Source: Persicaria tinctoria
Lineage: Eukaryota > Streptophyta > Magnoliopsida > Caryophyllales > Polygonaceae
Length of the DNA: 64,000 nucleotides
NCBI GenBank assembly: GCA_037127255.1
Contig: JBANSL010000018.1
Coordinates: forward strand, 23,843,175 to 23,907,174
Direction: 5' to 3'
Shown here: positions 11,629 to 22,760 of the stretch, piece by piece
How the letters are laid out: each line of letters begins with the position of its first letter
Numbering within the stretch: the stretch's first letter is position 1
Made by a program: the position numbers and the translations under genes
Notes under the pieces: generated by a model
What the model saw: only the letters and a program-made list of their open reading frames with translations
Told to the model about the DNA's origin: nothing
Database searches by the model: none

Positions 11629-11868
11629 GTTAATATGTCTTGAATTGGAGTTATTATCTATTTTGGGTTTAGGCTCATAGTCTGACTAGGGTTTCATTAG
11701 TCCTTATATATACTCATGAAACCCAATTTGTAACCCTAGTTTCTTGTTTGCCTCCATAATAAAGAACCTTATTCTTCTGCCTATGGATGTAAGCAGCACA
11801 CCGTTGTCGAACTGCGTTAAATCTCTCTGTCTTTCTTCGTCTGTTTATCGTTCTCGTTAATTATAGCA
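11629..11868 (+). repeat. Copia-like solo LTR or LTR fragment
   Basis: The sequence TGTTAATATG to TTATAGCA contains a TATATA box (11706-11713), an AATAAAGAACC polyadenylation-like signal (11758) and a pyrimidine-rich end, the layout of short plant copia LTRs. No matching TSD is visible, so the boundaries are approximate. Confidence 0.45.
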
Positions 11869-13199
11869 CTTATAATATATAAAATCGAAGTTATCAACAA
11901 GAGAATCATGTATATTAAATTTTATTTTTGTTTAAAGAGGTGACTACTACCCCTAATCTCATAGATGATCCCCTATGTTGATAGAGTCAATAATAATATA
12001 CAAAGATGTAATTTAATGATCTCATTGCGCAAGAAAAAAAAAAGGATATGTTGAGATAAAAAAAAGAGAGGATATGTTATTATGTTAAGACCCGAAAAAA
12101 AAAGGGTATCTTAACGACAATTTAAGAAGTCGTTGTCTTTGGATTTTATGACTATTGACTAGTCGTACTGTAAATCTCTGCATCATATAATACTTGTATT
12201 TTATGCAATCTTTTCTTGCAAGAAAAGCATAACATATATTAACATGTGTGAAAACAAAGAGAGAGAGAGAGATGCCAATTCCAAATTTTGTTGTTAATGG
12301 TAAGCGACATGGGATTAATGTGAACTTGAAATAAAGTCAAGAGTTGCTATGAATCTTTTTTTCTTCTTCCAGTTTTATAGTTGGATTTACTTTTTAGTGT
12401 TTGAGATGGACATACAATAACTTGATCGACAAGCTATTTGATTAGCTAGTTCTCAAAGGGCCATATATGTTTGGTAGATGAGCAAAGAGTTTGTTGATAA
12501 CTTTTGGAATTTGATTCAAGGAGTAAAGTTGGAGTGGTGCAACTAAGTTGGAAAACAGTAAAGAGAAATGCTCGAGTAAAAGCCTAAGAGGTTATTTAAT
12601 ACTGTAGTAAAACAAGGCTAAACTTGCTTAGTTGATAGAGGATGAGTATTAATTATGTACCTCATATTCTTTTCTCATGGTTACAACTTTGGTAACCTTA
12701 GCAGATTCGACAATCGATAAACTGAATAGATTTGTGTGTATAAAAAGAAAAGCTTGAAAAAGTTTGAGGTTGTAGCTGTTGAAAATTCAATTTCAAAACG
12801 CTAATTAAAATATATTAATCTTAGCTTTATTTCATTTTAAACTATATAATATTAAAACAATAAGCTTTGAAAAGCTACCTGTGTTGCCAAACACACCCTA
12901 GAACAAACATGTGTTGTAGAAATGCACGTGTACGAAAGACCGATTTTTCCTACGCAACTTCAACATATTCTCTAATTTGAAGATTTTAAAATGATTCCCC
13001 AAATGATTTTATAAATTTTGAAAAATGTTGCAAATTTTAGGGATTTTCTTTCTCTTTCATCACATTCTTCATTTTAGATAAAGTTTTAGGAATCTATTGA
13101 AGCAAAACACTTAAAATCTTCTCCAAAATGGAGAATTTTAAGAATTTGGAGATGCTTTAAGACCGAATTCAGATCAAGGACGATATGGACTTGGATATT
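11869..13199. other. AT-rich spacer, no gene recognised
   Basis: No coding frame or recognisable element. A short GA microsatellite lies at 12258-12272 and there are several A-rich runs. Confidence 0.6.
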
Positions 13200-13332
13200 A
13201 CCCCCTCCATTAAAAAAATATAAGTCTGATTTGCACGTTTTTAAAAAGCTAAAAAATATAGCAAAATATTAGTTTTTTAATTACTTTTAAAAAAAATAAT
13301 TAAACCAATATTTTACTATATTTTTTAGCTTA
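13200..13332. repeat. Hairpin, probable MITE remnant
   Basis: An inverted repeat of about 38 bp (near 13246-13283 against 13295-13332; AGCTAAAAAATATAG in both arms) follows a CCCCCTCCATT start similar to Stowaway/mariner ends. A further AAAATATTAGTTTTT copy lies at 13357. Confidence 0.45.
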
Positions 13333-13435
13333 TTTTAAAAAATTAAAAACCTTAAAATATTAGTTTTTCAATTACTTTTAAAATAACATAAATTTTAAAT
13401 AAAATATTACAAATTATGTCAATCAATTATATTAA

Positions 13436-13778
13436 GGGCCCGTTTGGTATAAAATTTGAAAAGGTAAATGAAAACGAGATGAATGTACGTAGTCTATTTT
13501 TAATTTAAGATACATTGTTAGAAATTTTAATCATTACCCCTATTCTCACATTTTTTCATACAAAATTTATTTTGTTTTCCTCCTTTTAATCACCTATTTG
13601 AACAATGGGTAACCTATCCTTATACTCCTCTCAACAGTACCCCATTTATCTTATTTTTCGTGCAAAAATGAGCATTTTTCTCTCATTTACATTCACAAAA
13701 CTTCTCTACAATATACTTTCTCATACAAAATTTGTTTCTATTTCGTTTACATTGTATAATCTTATACCAAATGGGCCC
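13436..13778. mobile_element. Tourist-like (PIF/Harbinger) MITE
   Basis: Terminal inverted repeats GGGCCCGTTTGGTATAA and TTATACCAAATGGGCCC agree at 16 of 17 positions and are flanked by the trinucleotide TAA (13433-13435, 13779-13781), the TSD type of PIF/Harbinger. The 343-bp element is AT-rich and non-coding. Confidence 0.75.
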
Positions 13779-13999
13779 TAAATTTATAATGTAATTATAA
13801 ATTTTATGCAATAATGAGTGTTTAATTGACACCATTTATAAGATGTTTTATTTTAAAATTTATGCTATTTTTTTTTAAAAAAATTATAAAATGTATAACA
13901 AAACACTATTCAATTATTTATAATTATAATTATATTTATACCAAGGCATTGAAATGCAAACACACCCCTACTTGTAACCATGAGAAAAGAAAAGCTGGT

Positions 14000-14100
14000 C
14001 GCATGGACTTAGCTCAACTGGTCACAGGGGTGGCGTTTGGAGTAAGAAACAAAGGATCGAGTCTCACCATCAGCAGTGTGGGAGCAAAATATATGTTATC
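14000..14100 (+). repeat. tRNA-derived SINE head
   Basis: A box A-like TTAGCTCAACTGGT (14009-14022) and box B-like GGATCGAGTCTCACC (14054-14068) are spaced as in a tRNA-type RNA polymerase III promoter. The GGACTTAGCTCAACTGG plus GAGTCTCACCATC combination is typical of angiosperm SINEs. The 3' end is unclear. Confidence 0.6.
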
Positions 14101-14308
14101 GATTGATTCGCCATGATCTATATCTAACTATTAAAAGAGAAGGTTTTGTGATGAGGTGTAACTTTCTTCTTAAAAATAGGTTATTCAATCAATTTTTAAA
14201 AAAAATTAATTAATCCATTATCTTAGTCTAAATTATAATTTTAGTAGTTTAAAAAAAAACAATGGGATTAATTCAAAACATAAAATTAATAATAAGAAAA
14301 CATAAAAT

Positions 14309-14328
14309 TAATATTAGTAATCTATATA

Positions 14329-14362
<34 letters not shown>

Positions 14363-14387
14363 CGCATATGTAGATTACTAATATTAA
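14309..14387. repeat. Hairpin with TA-repeat loop
   Basis: Arms of 22 bp (14309-14330 and 14365-14386) match at 21 positions and enclose a TG/TA microsatellite. It lies about 500 bp beyond the GRAS stop codon. Confidence 0.7.
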
Positions 14388-14390
14388 TCT

Positions 14391-14881
14391 ACCATAACAG
14401 CAAAGGATTCATATGTGGCTGTTACAGCAGTTGGAAGGCAGTTAAAAACGGGTCTAACTGCTAACTGCCCAAAATGCAAATACTGTGTGCGGTGTGCTTC
14501 AATCAGGGCGAAACCCGAGCTCTGACTCGAATCCGACTTCACCCTCAACGTCCGCTGCGTGCGCACGCCTACAAACTCTCCCACCCACAATAAAGCGGAA
14601 CACGATTCCTTGAGGTGTTTAGTGAATCCCGATCACACCAGAATATCATACGATTCACGAAAATCATAAACCAAAATAGATTCAAAAGCTCAAACTTAGG
14701 CCTGTATGTAGCTTATTTGCTTCTGATAGATGAAATCAATGAAAGAAAACTCAAAGCAGGTCTATTTTACAGTGACATTACACCTCTGATGCACACTGCA
14801 ACACATTCTGAATCAACAGCTACAAACACATATCCAAAATACCCACTAACAATTTAAGAAATTAAGTGGTGATCTCTTAGT
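14391..14881 (-). other. 3' flank / probable 3' UTR of the GRAS gene
   Basis: Sequence downstream of the GRAS stop on the minus strand. About 14600-14881 is ordinary AT-rich sequence suitable for a 3' UTR. The poly(A) site cannot be fixed. Confidence 0.4.
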
Positions 14882-17062
14882 TTAGGTTGGTTTCCAACAG
14901 GAGAGTGCATACAGAAGCCTCCCTTTCCATGCCTGAAGCATCCAGTTGTTGTCTTCGTCCACCACGAAATCCTTATGGTAGTTTGCCCTCACCATCGCCT
15001 TGGCGTTGCTCAGAATCTCTCTATCCAGCGGCACCTGTCTCAGCCCGGCCCTTTGATTCCGCACCTGCCACTGCTTGTACGTTTCGGGCCTCTCCACCCT
15101 TTCGGTTCCCTCACATGCCACCACGTTTAGAATTTCCCTCCCGTACATCCCTCTTTCGATCAGCTGCCTTTCTTTGTCGTCACGCGACATGGTCGCCTCG
15201 AAAACGTCGAACACTGAGGAGTAGTGGAACAGGGCTTCCTTGAACCGGGTGGTGAAGAATGGAGCGTTGTATGTGCCATTGACGATCCCGTGGATGAAAA
15301 GATCCGGCTTCAGCTTCCTTACTAGCTTCAAGAAAGCGTCTCTTGGACTGTCCACGTCTACTGTGTCGTCAAGCAGTGATCTGCCCTTATACAAGCAGTT
15401 GACGACGAGAGTTTCATCCTCTCTGAGCTGGAAATCCTTGGGTTGTAAGGTGTCCCAATTCTGCGCAATGGATTGGGATTCGAAGGGCACTTTGAATCTC
15501 TCACAGTAACCTTTTAATCGTCTCACGGTCTCCTCAACCCGGGCTGCTGGCTGGTAACCACGATCAGGGAAGTCAACAGCTGTGATCCGAAGTACAGGTG
15601 GTCCGCCAAGCCTTTTCGAGAGAACTTGTATCAAGCAAGGCCATTGGATGCCATAGAAGATGCCAAAATCAATGATATGGACTCGTTTCGCCTTTGCAGA
15701 CAGCTTTGATATAGTCTTGTTTGCCATGAAAAACGACGTCCTCTTAAAGGGGACAGCTGTGACGTAGGCTCTGTAGGCTTCCATGAAGGAAGAAACTGAG
15801 ATCTGCCAGTTGATGAAGTCCGAGTACATCTGTGTTGCGGTGCCAGCCAATCGCGCTTCAAGCCCAATTGCAAAGTAATGGGCAACTCTTTGGATGCCAT
15901 CGCCATTAAGCGAAGAGTGCTGTCTGATACGCTTAAGCAGCTCATTCGCGCCCCTGAAATCAAATGTTGCAACTGCCTGTGCACATTGGGTGAGCAGTGG
16001 ATTCAAGTCTGGCACATCTTCATTGTTGCTCTGCTTCTTCACACGCGACCCTTTGCCCTTGGACCTTTTTGCCTTCTCCTTCGGTTGCACCGTTGTTGTG
16101 CTTTCTTCTTTGGAAGAGGAGGATTCTTTGGCCGGGGAGGACTCCCAACACGAAATCCCGCCTTTGCATTCTCTACCGAGCAGTATATCATCAAACTGCT
16201 CCATTTGCAGCTCTTCCTCAACATAGGCTGCTAAGTGCTTGTTACTCCTCCCATCTTCACCGTCATCTCCTTCATCCCTGTGATGGAATTTCCTTCCTCC
16301 CACAGATTGGCTAACAGCAGAGGCTCCGCTTTCCCCCCCAAACCCCCGACTACTCAATCTGTGTCCCTCTGGATTGCTGAGGTGAGTAAAACTGGACAAG
16401 GCCTTTTGAATCCAGTCCAAATTGCCTTGTGTGATCTCTGCACTCAAATAGCTAGAGTAAGAAGAGGTGTCTAGCCCAACAGCGACATCATCAACACCGC
16501 TAGTGGACCCAGAAGACGGAGAACTGGTTTCTGGGGGCAGGGAAGGGTTTCGGAGCACTTGTATGGATTCAGCAGTGGCTTCACTGCTAGAATGAACATT
16601 TCCCCTATGGCTAAAACCAGCTCTACTGGAATCATAATTAGGGATCTCAACATTCGGAACCGAAAATGGTGGCAATTGATCAGATGGGAGGGAGTATGAC
16701 TCCCCAATGGCATCATACAAGGATTTCTCAGTGGCCTGGAGAGCCATGAAATCCAGTATGGTGGCTGGCTTATCATCCAAATTCTCTTCCATGAGGATAT
16801 CACTTAAGAATTTGAGACAAGCATCAGAGAAATCAGGTACTCCTGGGCTATCCCCAGCACCTGGGCTGAGCTCAGAAGATTCAGAACATGATGATTGATT
16901 TGGAATAAAAACATGATTGGAATCATATGAGGGATTAGTATCAGGAGAGTTAACAAAATCATTGATATCAAAATAGTCACCGGAAGTGATTCCACTGCTT
17001 GAATCTTGTTGGTCCTCACTGAAGTTGAACATGGTGGTTTCAGAATATCCAATTGAACCCAT
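14882..17062 (-). CDS. GRAS transcription factor, SCL9/14/33 (LISCL) type
   Basis: An uninterrupted 726-residue protein, close to the length of the SCL14/33 family. The acidic N-terminus contains ACLKFLSDILMEENLDDKP (about 81-99) and LQATEKSLYDAIGE (108-121), conserved motifs of the LISCL subfamily. A basic patch (KEKAKRSKGKGSRVKK, 328-343) may be a nuclear localisation signal. The GRAS domain covers about 351-725: the first leucine-rich region (LLTQCAQAVATFD), VHIIDFG at 461-467, a PFYRE-type block around 572-620 (PFFTTRFKEALFHYSSVFD) and the C-terminal SAW block ending WKGRLLYALSCWKP. There is no DELLA motif. Family members are nuclear co-regulators; SCL14 partners TGA bZIP factors in detoxification genes. 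This start is the first ATG of the frame and the coding region has no intron, as usual. It is the only complete host gene here. Confidence 0.95.
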   Translation of the reverse strand: MGSIGYSETTMFNFSEDQQDSSSGITSGDYFDINDFVNSPDTNPSYDSNHVFIPNQSSCSESSELSPGAGDSPGVPDFSDACLKFLSDILMEENLDDKPATILDFMALQATEKSLYDAIGESYSLPSDQLPPFSVPNVEIPNYDSSRAGFSHRGNVHSSSEATAESIQVLRNPSLPPETSSPSSGSTSGVDDVAVGLDTSSYSSYLSAEITQGNLDWIQKALSSFTHLSNPEGHRLSSRGFGGESGASAVSQSVGGRKFHHRDEGDDGEDGRSNKHLAAYVEEELQMEQFDDILLGRECKGGISCWESSPAKESSSSKEESTTTVQPKEKAKRSKGKGSRVKKQSNNEDVPDLNPLLTQCAQAVATFDFRGANELLKRIRQHSSLNGDGIQRVAHYFAIGLEARLAGTATQMYSDFINWQISVSSFMEAYRAYVTAVPFKRTSFFMANKTISKLSAKAKRVHIIDFGIFYGIQWPCLIQVLSKRLGGPPVLRITAVDFPDRGYQPAARVEETVRRLKGYCERFKVPFESQSIAQNWDTLQPKDFQLREDETLVVNCLYKGRSLLDDTVDVDSPRDAFLKLVRKLKPDLFIHGIVNGTYNAPFFTTRFKEALFHYSSVFDVFEATMSRDDKERQLIERGMYGREILNVVACEGTERVERPETYKQWQVRNQRAGLRQVPLDREILSNAKAMVRANYHKDFVVDEDNNWMLQAWKGRLLYALSCWKPT

Positions 17063-17600
17063 TCAACAGCTTTTGGATTTACAAAACAAATGAAAACTCA
17101 ACAGATAAATCTCACCCAAAAAGCTGCCTTTGAGATCTCAAGTGAATTTCTTCTCTCAGACAAAAGATCGAACACCTTGTAGGCAGAAGTTTAAAAACTG
17201 GAATTAGACGAAAAAAGGGAGAACAAGTGATTAACCCCAAATTCCAAGACAAAACCCTAAATAGTAAAAATTACTCGAACAGTGATAGATGGCAATTGGA
17301 AGCGGAAACCTAGGGATCTGACCTTGCGAATTCAGCAGAAAAAGAAAAGGGGAAAGCCCATGACGGAGGAAATGAAATTCAACCGAGCTTACCTTTATAC
17401 AGCAGCTGGAGCTGAACCTGGACCTGGAATCTACACAGTGTTGGCGAGAAGATAAGGGGTTGAAGCTTCGAGGAAATTGGCAAGGAAAGGAAAAGCAATT
17501 CGAAAAATGGGAGTAATTTATTGATGGTAGTCAATGCTGATCGCAACAGAGACGCAACGCAGAGAAGCGATTGAGTGCATAGATTAGGCAAAAAGGTTCA
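17063..17600 (-). other. Probable GRAS 5' UTR with intron
   Basis: Upstream of the ATG on the minus strand a good splice donor, AAAG|GTAAGCTC, lies at 17391-17392. Candidate acceptors are TTCCAG near 17198, CTACAAG near 17180 and AAAAG near 17070. LISCL genes usually have an intron in the 5' UTR. The first exon would lie about 17393-17600. The transcription start is not identifiable by eye. Confidence 0.45.
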
Positions 17601-17704
17601 CGGTGGTGATTGAATATGCTGAAATTTCAATGCCCCACATGCCTAACAGTGATTGCGGTTGATTTGTCCCGAATCTGCAATGTGATTTGTTTTTCATCAG
17701 TGAT

Positions 17705-18075
17705 GATTTTCTATTCCTCTCCCTACTCCTACTCCCCTCCCTACCCCACTAAATTAATTTAACATTTATTTATTTTTTAAAAATTTTAAAATATATATAT
17801 ATATTTATACTTTTATCATTTATTTTTATATATTTATAAAATTTTATTTTGAAAAATCATGTTTTGAATATTTGAATAATTATATTTTCTAAAATATTTT
17901 CTTTTTAATTTTTAAAAATTTTAAAATATAATTTTTCAAAATTAAAATTTTATAAATATATAAAAATATATGTTAAAAATATAAATACAATTTTAATTTT
18001 TTTTAAGATAAAATAAATGTTAAAATAAATTAATGTTGTAGGGAGGGAGGAGAGTAGGGAAAATGGAGTAGAAGA
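17705..18075. repeat. Foldback (palindromic) MITE upstream of the GRAS gene
   Basis: Nearly the whole 370-bp segment is an imperfect inverted repeat. The outer arms are pyrimidine/purine rich (CCTACTCC..CCTCCCTACC against GTAGGGAGGGAGGAGAG). The inner arms share TTTTTATATATTTATAAAA and flanking bases. It sits within a few hundred bases of the likely GRAS promoter. No clear TSD, so the superfamily is unknown. Confidence 0.65.
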
Positions 18076-18106
18076 TCTCCCCTCGTTTTTCATATACAAA
18101 TTGGCA

Positions 18107-18263
18107 GATGAAAAACCGTTAAAACATACCACAAAATACCTCTGAGAATTTAGATTTTTGTTATTAAATAAGAATTCGAGAGATATATATGAAACTCGAT
18201 AGGTCGATAAATCGACAGATGGAAAACCGTTGAAACAAACAAAACAATACCTCTGGGAATTTT
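18107..18263. repeat. Short direct duplication, about 50 bp
   Basis: A motif (AAAACCGTTRAAACA..CAATACCTCTG) occurs at about 18107-18155 and again at 18219-18263, 112 bp apart. Confidence 0.65.
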
Positions 18264-18795
18264 GATTAATTGAGACATTAATAGGAATTTTAAAAACTAC
18301 CAAAGATAATTAAACTCTTTCACGTTGAACCAATTTTTATATGAAAAAAAATTCTGGTTAATTTTATGCAAAGCTTTCGACGTGACAATCGAACATTAAA
18401 AAATTTAATGACGTTGCATCTCATTGTTAAGCGTTTAATGTTTTATACATAAAAAATGCCAAATTTAAGTGAAAACTAGATGAGTAAATTAACCTTAATT
18501 ACAATTCAATTTATACTAATAATTAGTTTTTATTTTCAAAAATTATATTTATGCATTTAACAATATGGTGCCACGCCATTCAATTTTCGAACATTCAGTT
18601 AACATAAAATTGACCAAGAAATCAACCGATCAATTTTTACTATTTAAACAAGCTTTTTTAATTGATACGGAATAAAGGTTATATAGAATATCCATTTTTT
18701 TTTTATAAATTTTTTAAAACAATTTCATAATTACTATTAAAAAGTACAAATCTGTTAAAAATTATTTTAAAAAAAAAGATATTTTTATATACTGT
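18264..18795. other. AT-rich spacer
   Basis: No gene or element recognised. Confidence 0.5.
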
Positions 18796-19615
18796 AGTTT
18801 TTATCATTATAAAAAAAAAGTGTGTACGGATAGTTAACGACATATTTTTCCGAGAAAAAGAAGTATATTTAATTTAAACTGAATTGAATCTGAGTAAGTT
18901 TAAATAGAAATCCAAGATGATCAGCTTCAATCACCCTCTCACTCTATATAAATATATATAGTGTGCTACTAACACAGATTAATTATTTCCTTAAATTTCT
19001 GCTCGTTGAAAGTTTAAATTTGTGTGGTATATAGAGTAAAAGTTTTCAATCTGTGTGAACTGAACTCTAATTATTGATATGTTTTTTCTACACATATTAT
19101 ATACCATCAATCATTAAGATTATACTGTTATAAATGATAATTACAAGACTTGAATAATTAAGGAGTGCGATGAATATGTCTAATAATGATAATCAGTAAA
19201 TTTCATAAAGACGTCTTTTAGGCTGGTTGATTGGATTTATATATGTTTAGATTTGTTAAATCCTTTTGTGTTTGATTTTCCTTTTGTTTGTTGTTGATTT
19301 ATCTATTATAACTTCTCGATTCATGAGACACTGGAGTTATCTGGTAATTAGAATCCTTATTTGTATCACACAAAAAACCGACTTTGTCAATGCTATTCAG
19401 CTTTAAAGGTTGTAAGATTAATTTGAGTTATTGGGATTATTTTCTTAATAAAGTTGTCTTATATACGGTTGATGGTCAATTTTGGCATGGATGTCCTCTC
19501 TAGGTCACCTCATGTTTAAAGGTGCTTCCCCACTCACATGTTATTTTTCACAACATTTTTATGGCTGAACTTGTACGTGTATATATACACAAGGGCGGAT
19601 CTGGGAGTGTTCGAG
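18796..19615. repeat. Tandem duplication, copy A (820 bp)
   Basis: The sequence beginning AGTTTTTATCATTAT at 18796 starts again at 19616. Matches between copies run through AATCTGAG..AGTTTAAATAG, GATCAGCTTCAATCACCC, AACACAGATTAATTATTTCC, TTTAGGCTGGTTG, CACCTCATGTTTAAAGGTG and the end GGGAGTGTTCGAGAG. Copy A is uninterrupted and non-coding. Confidence 0.8.
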
Positions 19616-20414
19616 AGTTTTTATCATTATAAAAATATGTGTATTGATAGTTAACGACATATTTTTTCGAAGAAGTATATTTAATTTAAACTAAATTAAA
19701 TCTGAGCAAGTTTAAATAGGAATCCAAGATGATCAGCTTCAATCACCCTATATATATTGATATACTAAAAGTTTGCCCACTTTGCAAAAATGACCCGGTC
19801 TCAAAATTTTGGCAAAGGAATGACATAATGTCATTCTTGCAAATTCATGGGCACAGGTTACAAAAGGTAGCCGGTTACACAATGGAAAATGTAGGAAATA
19901 AAAGGACACGTGTCGATTGGAAAGAGTGAAGGAGGGTAATCATTTTGACCAAAAAAAAAATTAAAAAAAAGAAGGGCTGCAGAGTTACAGTGAGTCTGTG
20001 AGAGAGGGAGGAGAGAGGGTATGGAAGGTTGGAATGACAAGCATTAAATGCTAAGAGAGAGAGTGTTACATTTTCACAAAAACACTTCCTGCCAAAGCAA
20101 AATGGAGGGAAAACACAGGGGGATTTTCAGAGGGAGTATAAAAAAGGAGATGGGGGAGCTTGCTAGGTGGACACAAAAAGTGCAAAACATCTGATTCTTC
20201 CCAATGGCTGCCATTAACGTCTAGTTGGAAGGATAAAATCCAGAAATTCGGTTACTAGCCAGACAAAGAGAAATCCTAGTCATCAACCGAATATATGTAG
20301 CCATACACAGGGATACACGTGCCATCTGCAAATGGATTTTCCCCATCCTTCCCTTACCTCTAACCGATACTGAGAGGACCATCTTAACCTCATAATTTCA
20401 CAGGGGAGAAAGGG

Positions 20415-20858
20415 GTGGTATTACTTACTCTCGTTTGTAATGGTCGATGGGAGCATCTCAAAGGAGGATGGGTGTATCAAGGTCAAAACGCCGATAAAAT
20501 AATGCTCATAGAGGAGACCATGTTGTTTGGGTCCGTCAAGAGTAAGATAATGGAGAAGCTCGCGGCTGACCCGATGTGCTATGAGTTGGAGTTGATATAT
20601 CTACTCGATACGAAGACGGAGGGATGTTATCCGATTCAAGTGGATGATGAAAGTGATTGGGATGCTTTCAAGTACTGTAACTCAAGCGGTGGCGATGGGG
20701 CATGGCCCCTTCCTTTGTACGCTTCGGTGAACGAAAGTGGAAGCCAACATGGAAGTCGCTCGATGGTTGTGAACATGGGACAACGCACCAAATCATCACG
20801 TGGAGACATCACAACAGTCATGGCGAAAAAGGGTGGCTGGATTGCCATTAACGTCAAG
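20415..20858 (+). pseudogene. MuDR-type transposase N-terminal fragment
   Basis: This 147-residue frame (VCNGRWEHLKGGWVYQG..KIMLIEETMLFGSVKSKIMEKL..YELELIYLL, then QVDDESDWDAFKY) resembles the N-terminal plant MuDR domain, a PB1-like fold that precedes the DNA-binding and catalytic regions. No internal ATG at the family position is obvious: the frame starts with GTG, so the real start may lie in a lost upstream exon. It ends at TAG 20859-20861, where the DDE catalytic core should follow but is absent. Confidence 0.55.
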
Positions 20859-21100
20859 TAGGAAGAATAAAACCCTGAAATTCAGTTACTAGCCAGGCAA
20901 AATGAAATCCTAGTCATCAACGGAATATATGTAGACATACACAGGGATATACGTGGCAATGGCGTACAATATACATCAACGAAAATGGGTAAGTATGGTT
21001 TTTGTTTTGTATTTACAGTAATGGATTCTCCTCATCCTTCCCTTAGCTCCAACCGATACTGAGAGGACCACAATAATGGTTTTTGTTTTGTATTTACAGC

Positions 21101-21287
21101 TGCGTGGAACGCGAGCTACGACGGAGTGGTGTACTCTGTTCCCCCCATGGACACCTGGGATCCTCCCCAACAGATAACGCATATCCGGTTACTACCTCCA
21201 CCAGTGAAGAGAAGGCCTGGGAGACCGAAGACCAGTAGGTACCCGTCTCGTGGGGAGTTTATTCGTCGAAAGCGTCGGAGGACATAA
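21101..21287 (+). pseudogene. MuDR-type transposase C-terminal exon
   Basis: After a good acceptor (TTTTGTATTTACAG, ending near 21100) the frame reads YDGVVYSVPPMDTWDPP, then LPPPVKRRPGRPKTSRYPS and GEFIRRKRRRT before TAA at 21285-21287. The P-W-PP and KRRPGRPK motifs mark the tail of plant MULE transposases, just after the SWIM zinc finger. The same intron-end sequence occurs at 20994-21015, part of an internal duplication. Confidence 0.65.
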
Positions 21288-22031
21288 GAAAGTGTGGCAT
21301 GGATAGGCGATTATATGATTGTGTAGTGGGATGCCGCATTTGTTGGGTATGTTAACGAAGGTAGTATTTTGTTAGTATGCATGCCAATCAGGGAAACTTT
21401 GGGGTTTTGGTCGTTTGTTTTGTGCATAGTTGGGCATTCAGTTTCACATATATATGGGGTTTTGTACTTACTAGCCAGTATAATATTTTCCCTAGCCAAT
21501 CTCATAAAATACTTAGCCGATAACTGGGAATCCCGTACCACGTTTTATATATCTCAGAAACTGTCAACCGTAAGAAAAACGACAATTACACCCAAACAGG
21601 GGGGTGTTCTTCTTCAAAAAGGCTAGAAATGTTGCTCTCTTCGTCCTCGATGACCTCCTTTTTTTATTCGCCTGGCCCCCTTCTCTTTCTCTCTCTCTCA
21701 ATTGCGGTTTGAAGGTGTTTCAATGGCGGGTTTTTTCACAAATCTTCAATGACGGTTCTCTTCAACAATCTTCAATGGTGGTTCCTCTCTTCTCGTTTGA
21801 AGCTGCAACTGAAATAAGAGGGGAGATGCTAAAAAAAATGAGAGGGGAGGATTTGGACATTTGATTTGAGTTTGATGGGTGCTTTATTAAATGTAACCAT
21901 GACCCCCCATCCGGTTTTCCAGTTTTTTTCCACCGGTTAGTTTTGCAAAACTTTGGACACTTTTGACACATTTGCAAATTTTGGTGGGGGGAGTCAGATT
22001 TGCCAACAACCCAAAATTTTGATATATTGAA

Positions 22032-22150
<119 letters not shown>

Positions 22151-22302
22151 CCTTCAATCACCCTCTCACTTCAATCACCCTCTCACTAACACAGATTAAT
22201 TATTTCCTTGAATTTCAACTCGTTGAAAGTTTAAATTTGTGTTCTGTGGTATATAAAAGTTTTCAATATGTGTGATCTCTCATTATTGATATGTTTTTTC
22301 TA

Positions 22303-22760
22303 CATGTTGGAATATGGTTGTCTCACATCGGTAATATAGAGAAGCTCTCCTCCCTTCTTTCAGATCTCGCTCCCTCCATCTAGTCGATTTAGGTCGTGGA
22401 CTATTAATTAATTGTCCCCCACCCCTGCCAAATTGGCTAAAAGTCCACGACCTAAATCCTTGGCCCCCTTCCATCTAGTCGATAGAAGCTCTCCTCCCTT
22501 CTTTCAGATCTCGCTCCCTCCTCTCTGCTCTCCTTCGTCTTCCACCTCCGGCCTCCTCGCTCTACGTCTCCTTTCAGATTGATGGTCTCGTGCCAGATCC
22601 GGTTTCGGGGAAGCCACGCAACGCCACCACAGATCGGCGTTACCACCACAGATATGTTGTCTGAAATGGTAAATATATAGATGTGGTGGTTAAACCAAAT
22701 ATACAAAAGGTATGACCAAACAAAGGGTCATACAGAAAAGAGGTATCTTGCCCAAAAAGA
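22303..22760. repeat. LTR-like fragment with internal repeats
   Basis: It starts TGTTGGAATATGGTTGTC then CACATCGG, a common start of plant LTRs. A segment GAAGCTCTCCTCCC..CGCTCCCTCC occurs at about 22341 and 22485. A perfect 16-bp inverted repeat (22387-22402, 22442-22457) lies between. No partner LTR was found. Confidence 0.4.

Larger units (their letters stand above)
19767..22019 (+). mobile_element. Mutator-like element (MULE) with deleted transposase
   Basis: The ends are diverged inverted repeats (left AAAAGTTTGCCCACTTTGC; right end reads inward AAATTTTGGGTTGTTGGC) and both contain GCAAA..TGAC..AAAATTT. The flanks are TGATATACT (19758-19766) and TGATATATT (22020-22028), a 9-bp TSD with one difference, as expected for Mutator. 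The element keeps only the two ends of a MuDR-type transposase. A stretch of about 180 bp (20205-20385) is repeated at about 20842-21070. Confidence 0.75.

Noticed and set aside
14882..17062. GRAS protein as a DELLA growth repressor
   Set aside because: No DELLA or TVHYNP motif. The N-terminal LMEEN and TEKSLYDAIGE motifs fit the SCL14/33 group.
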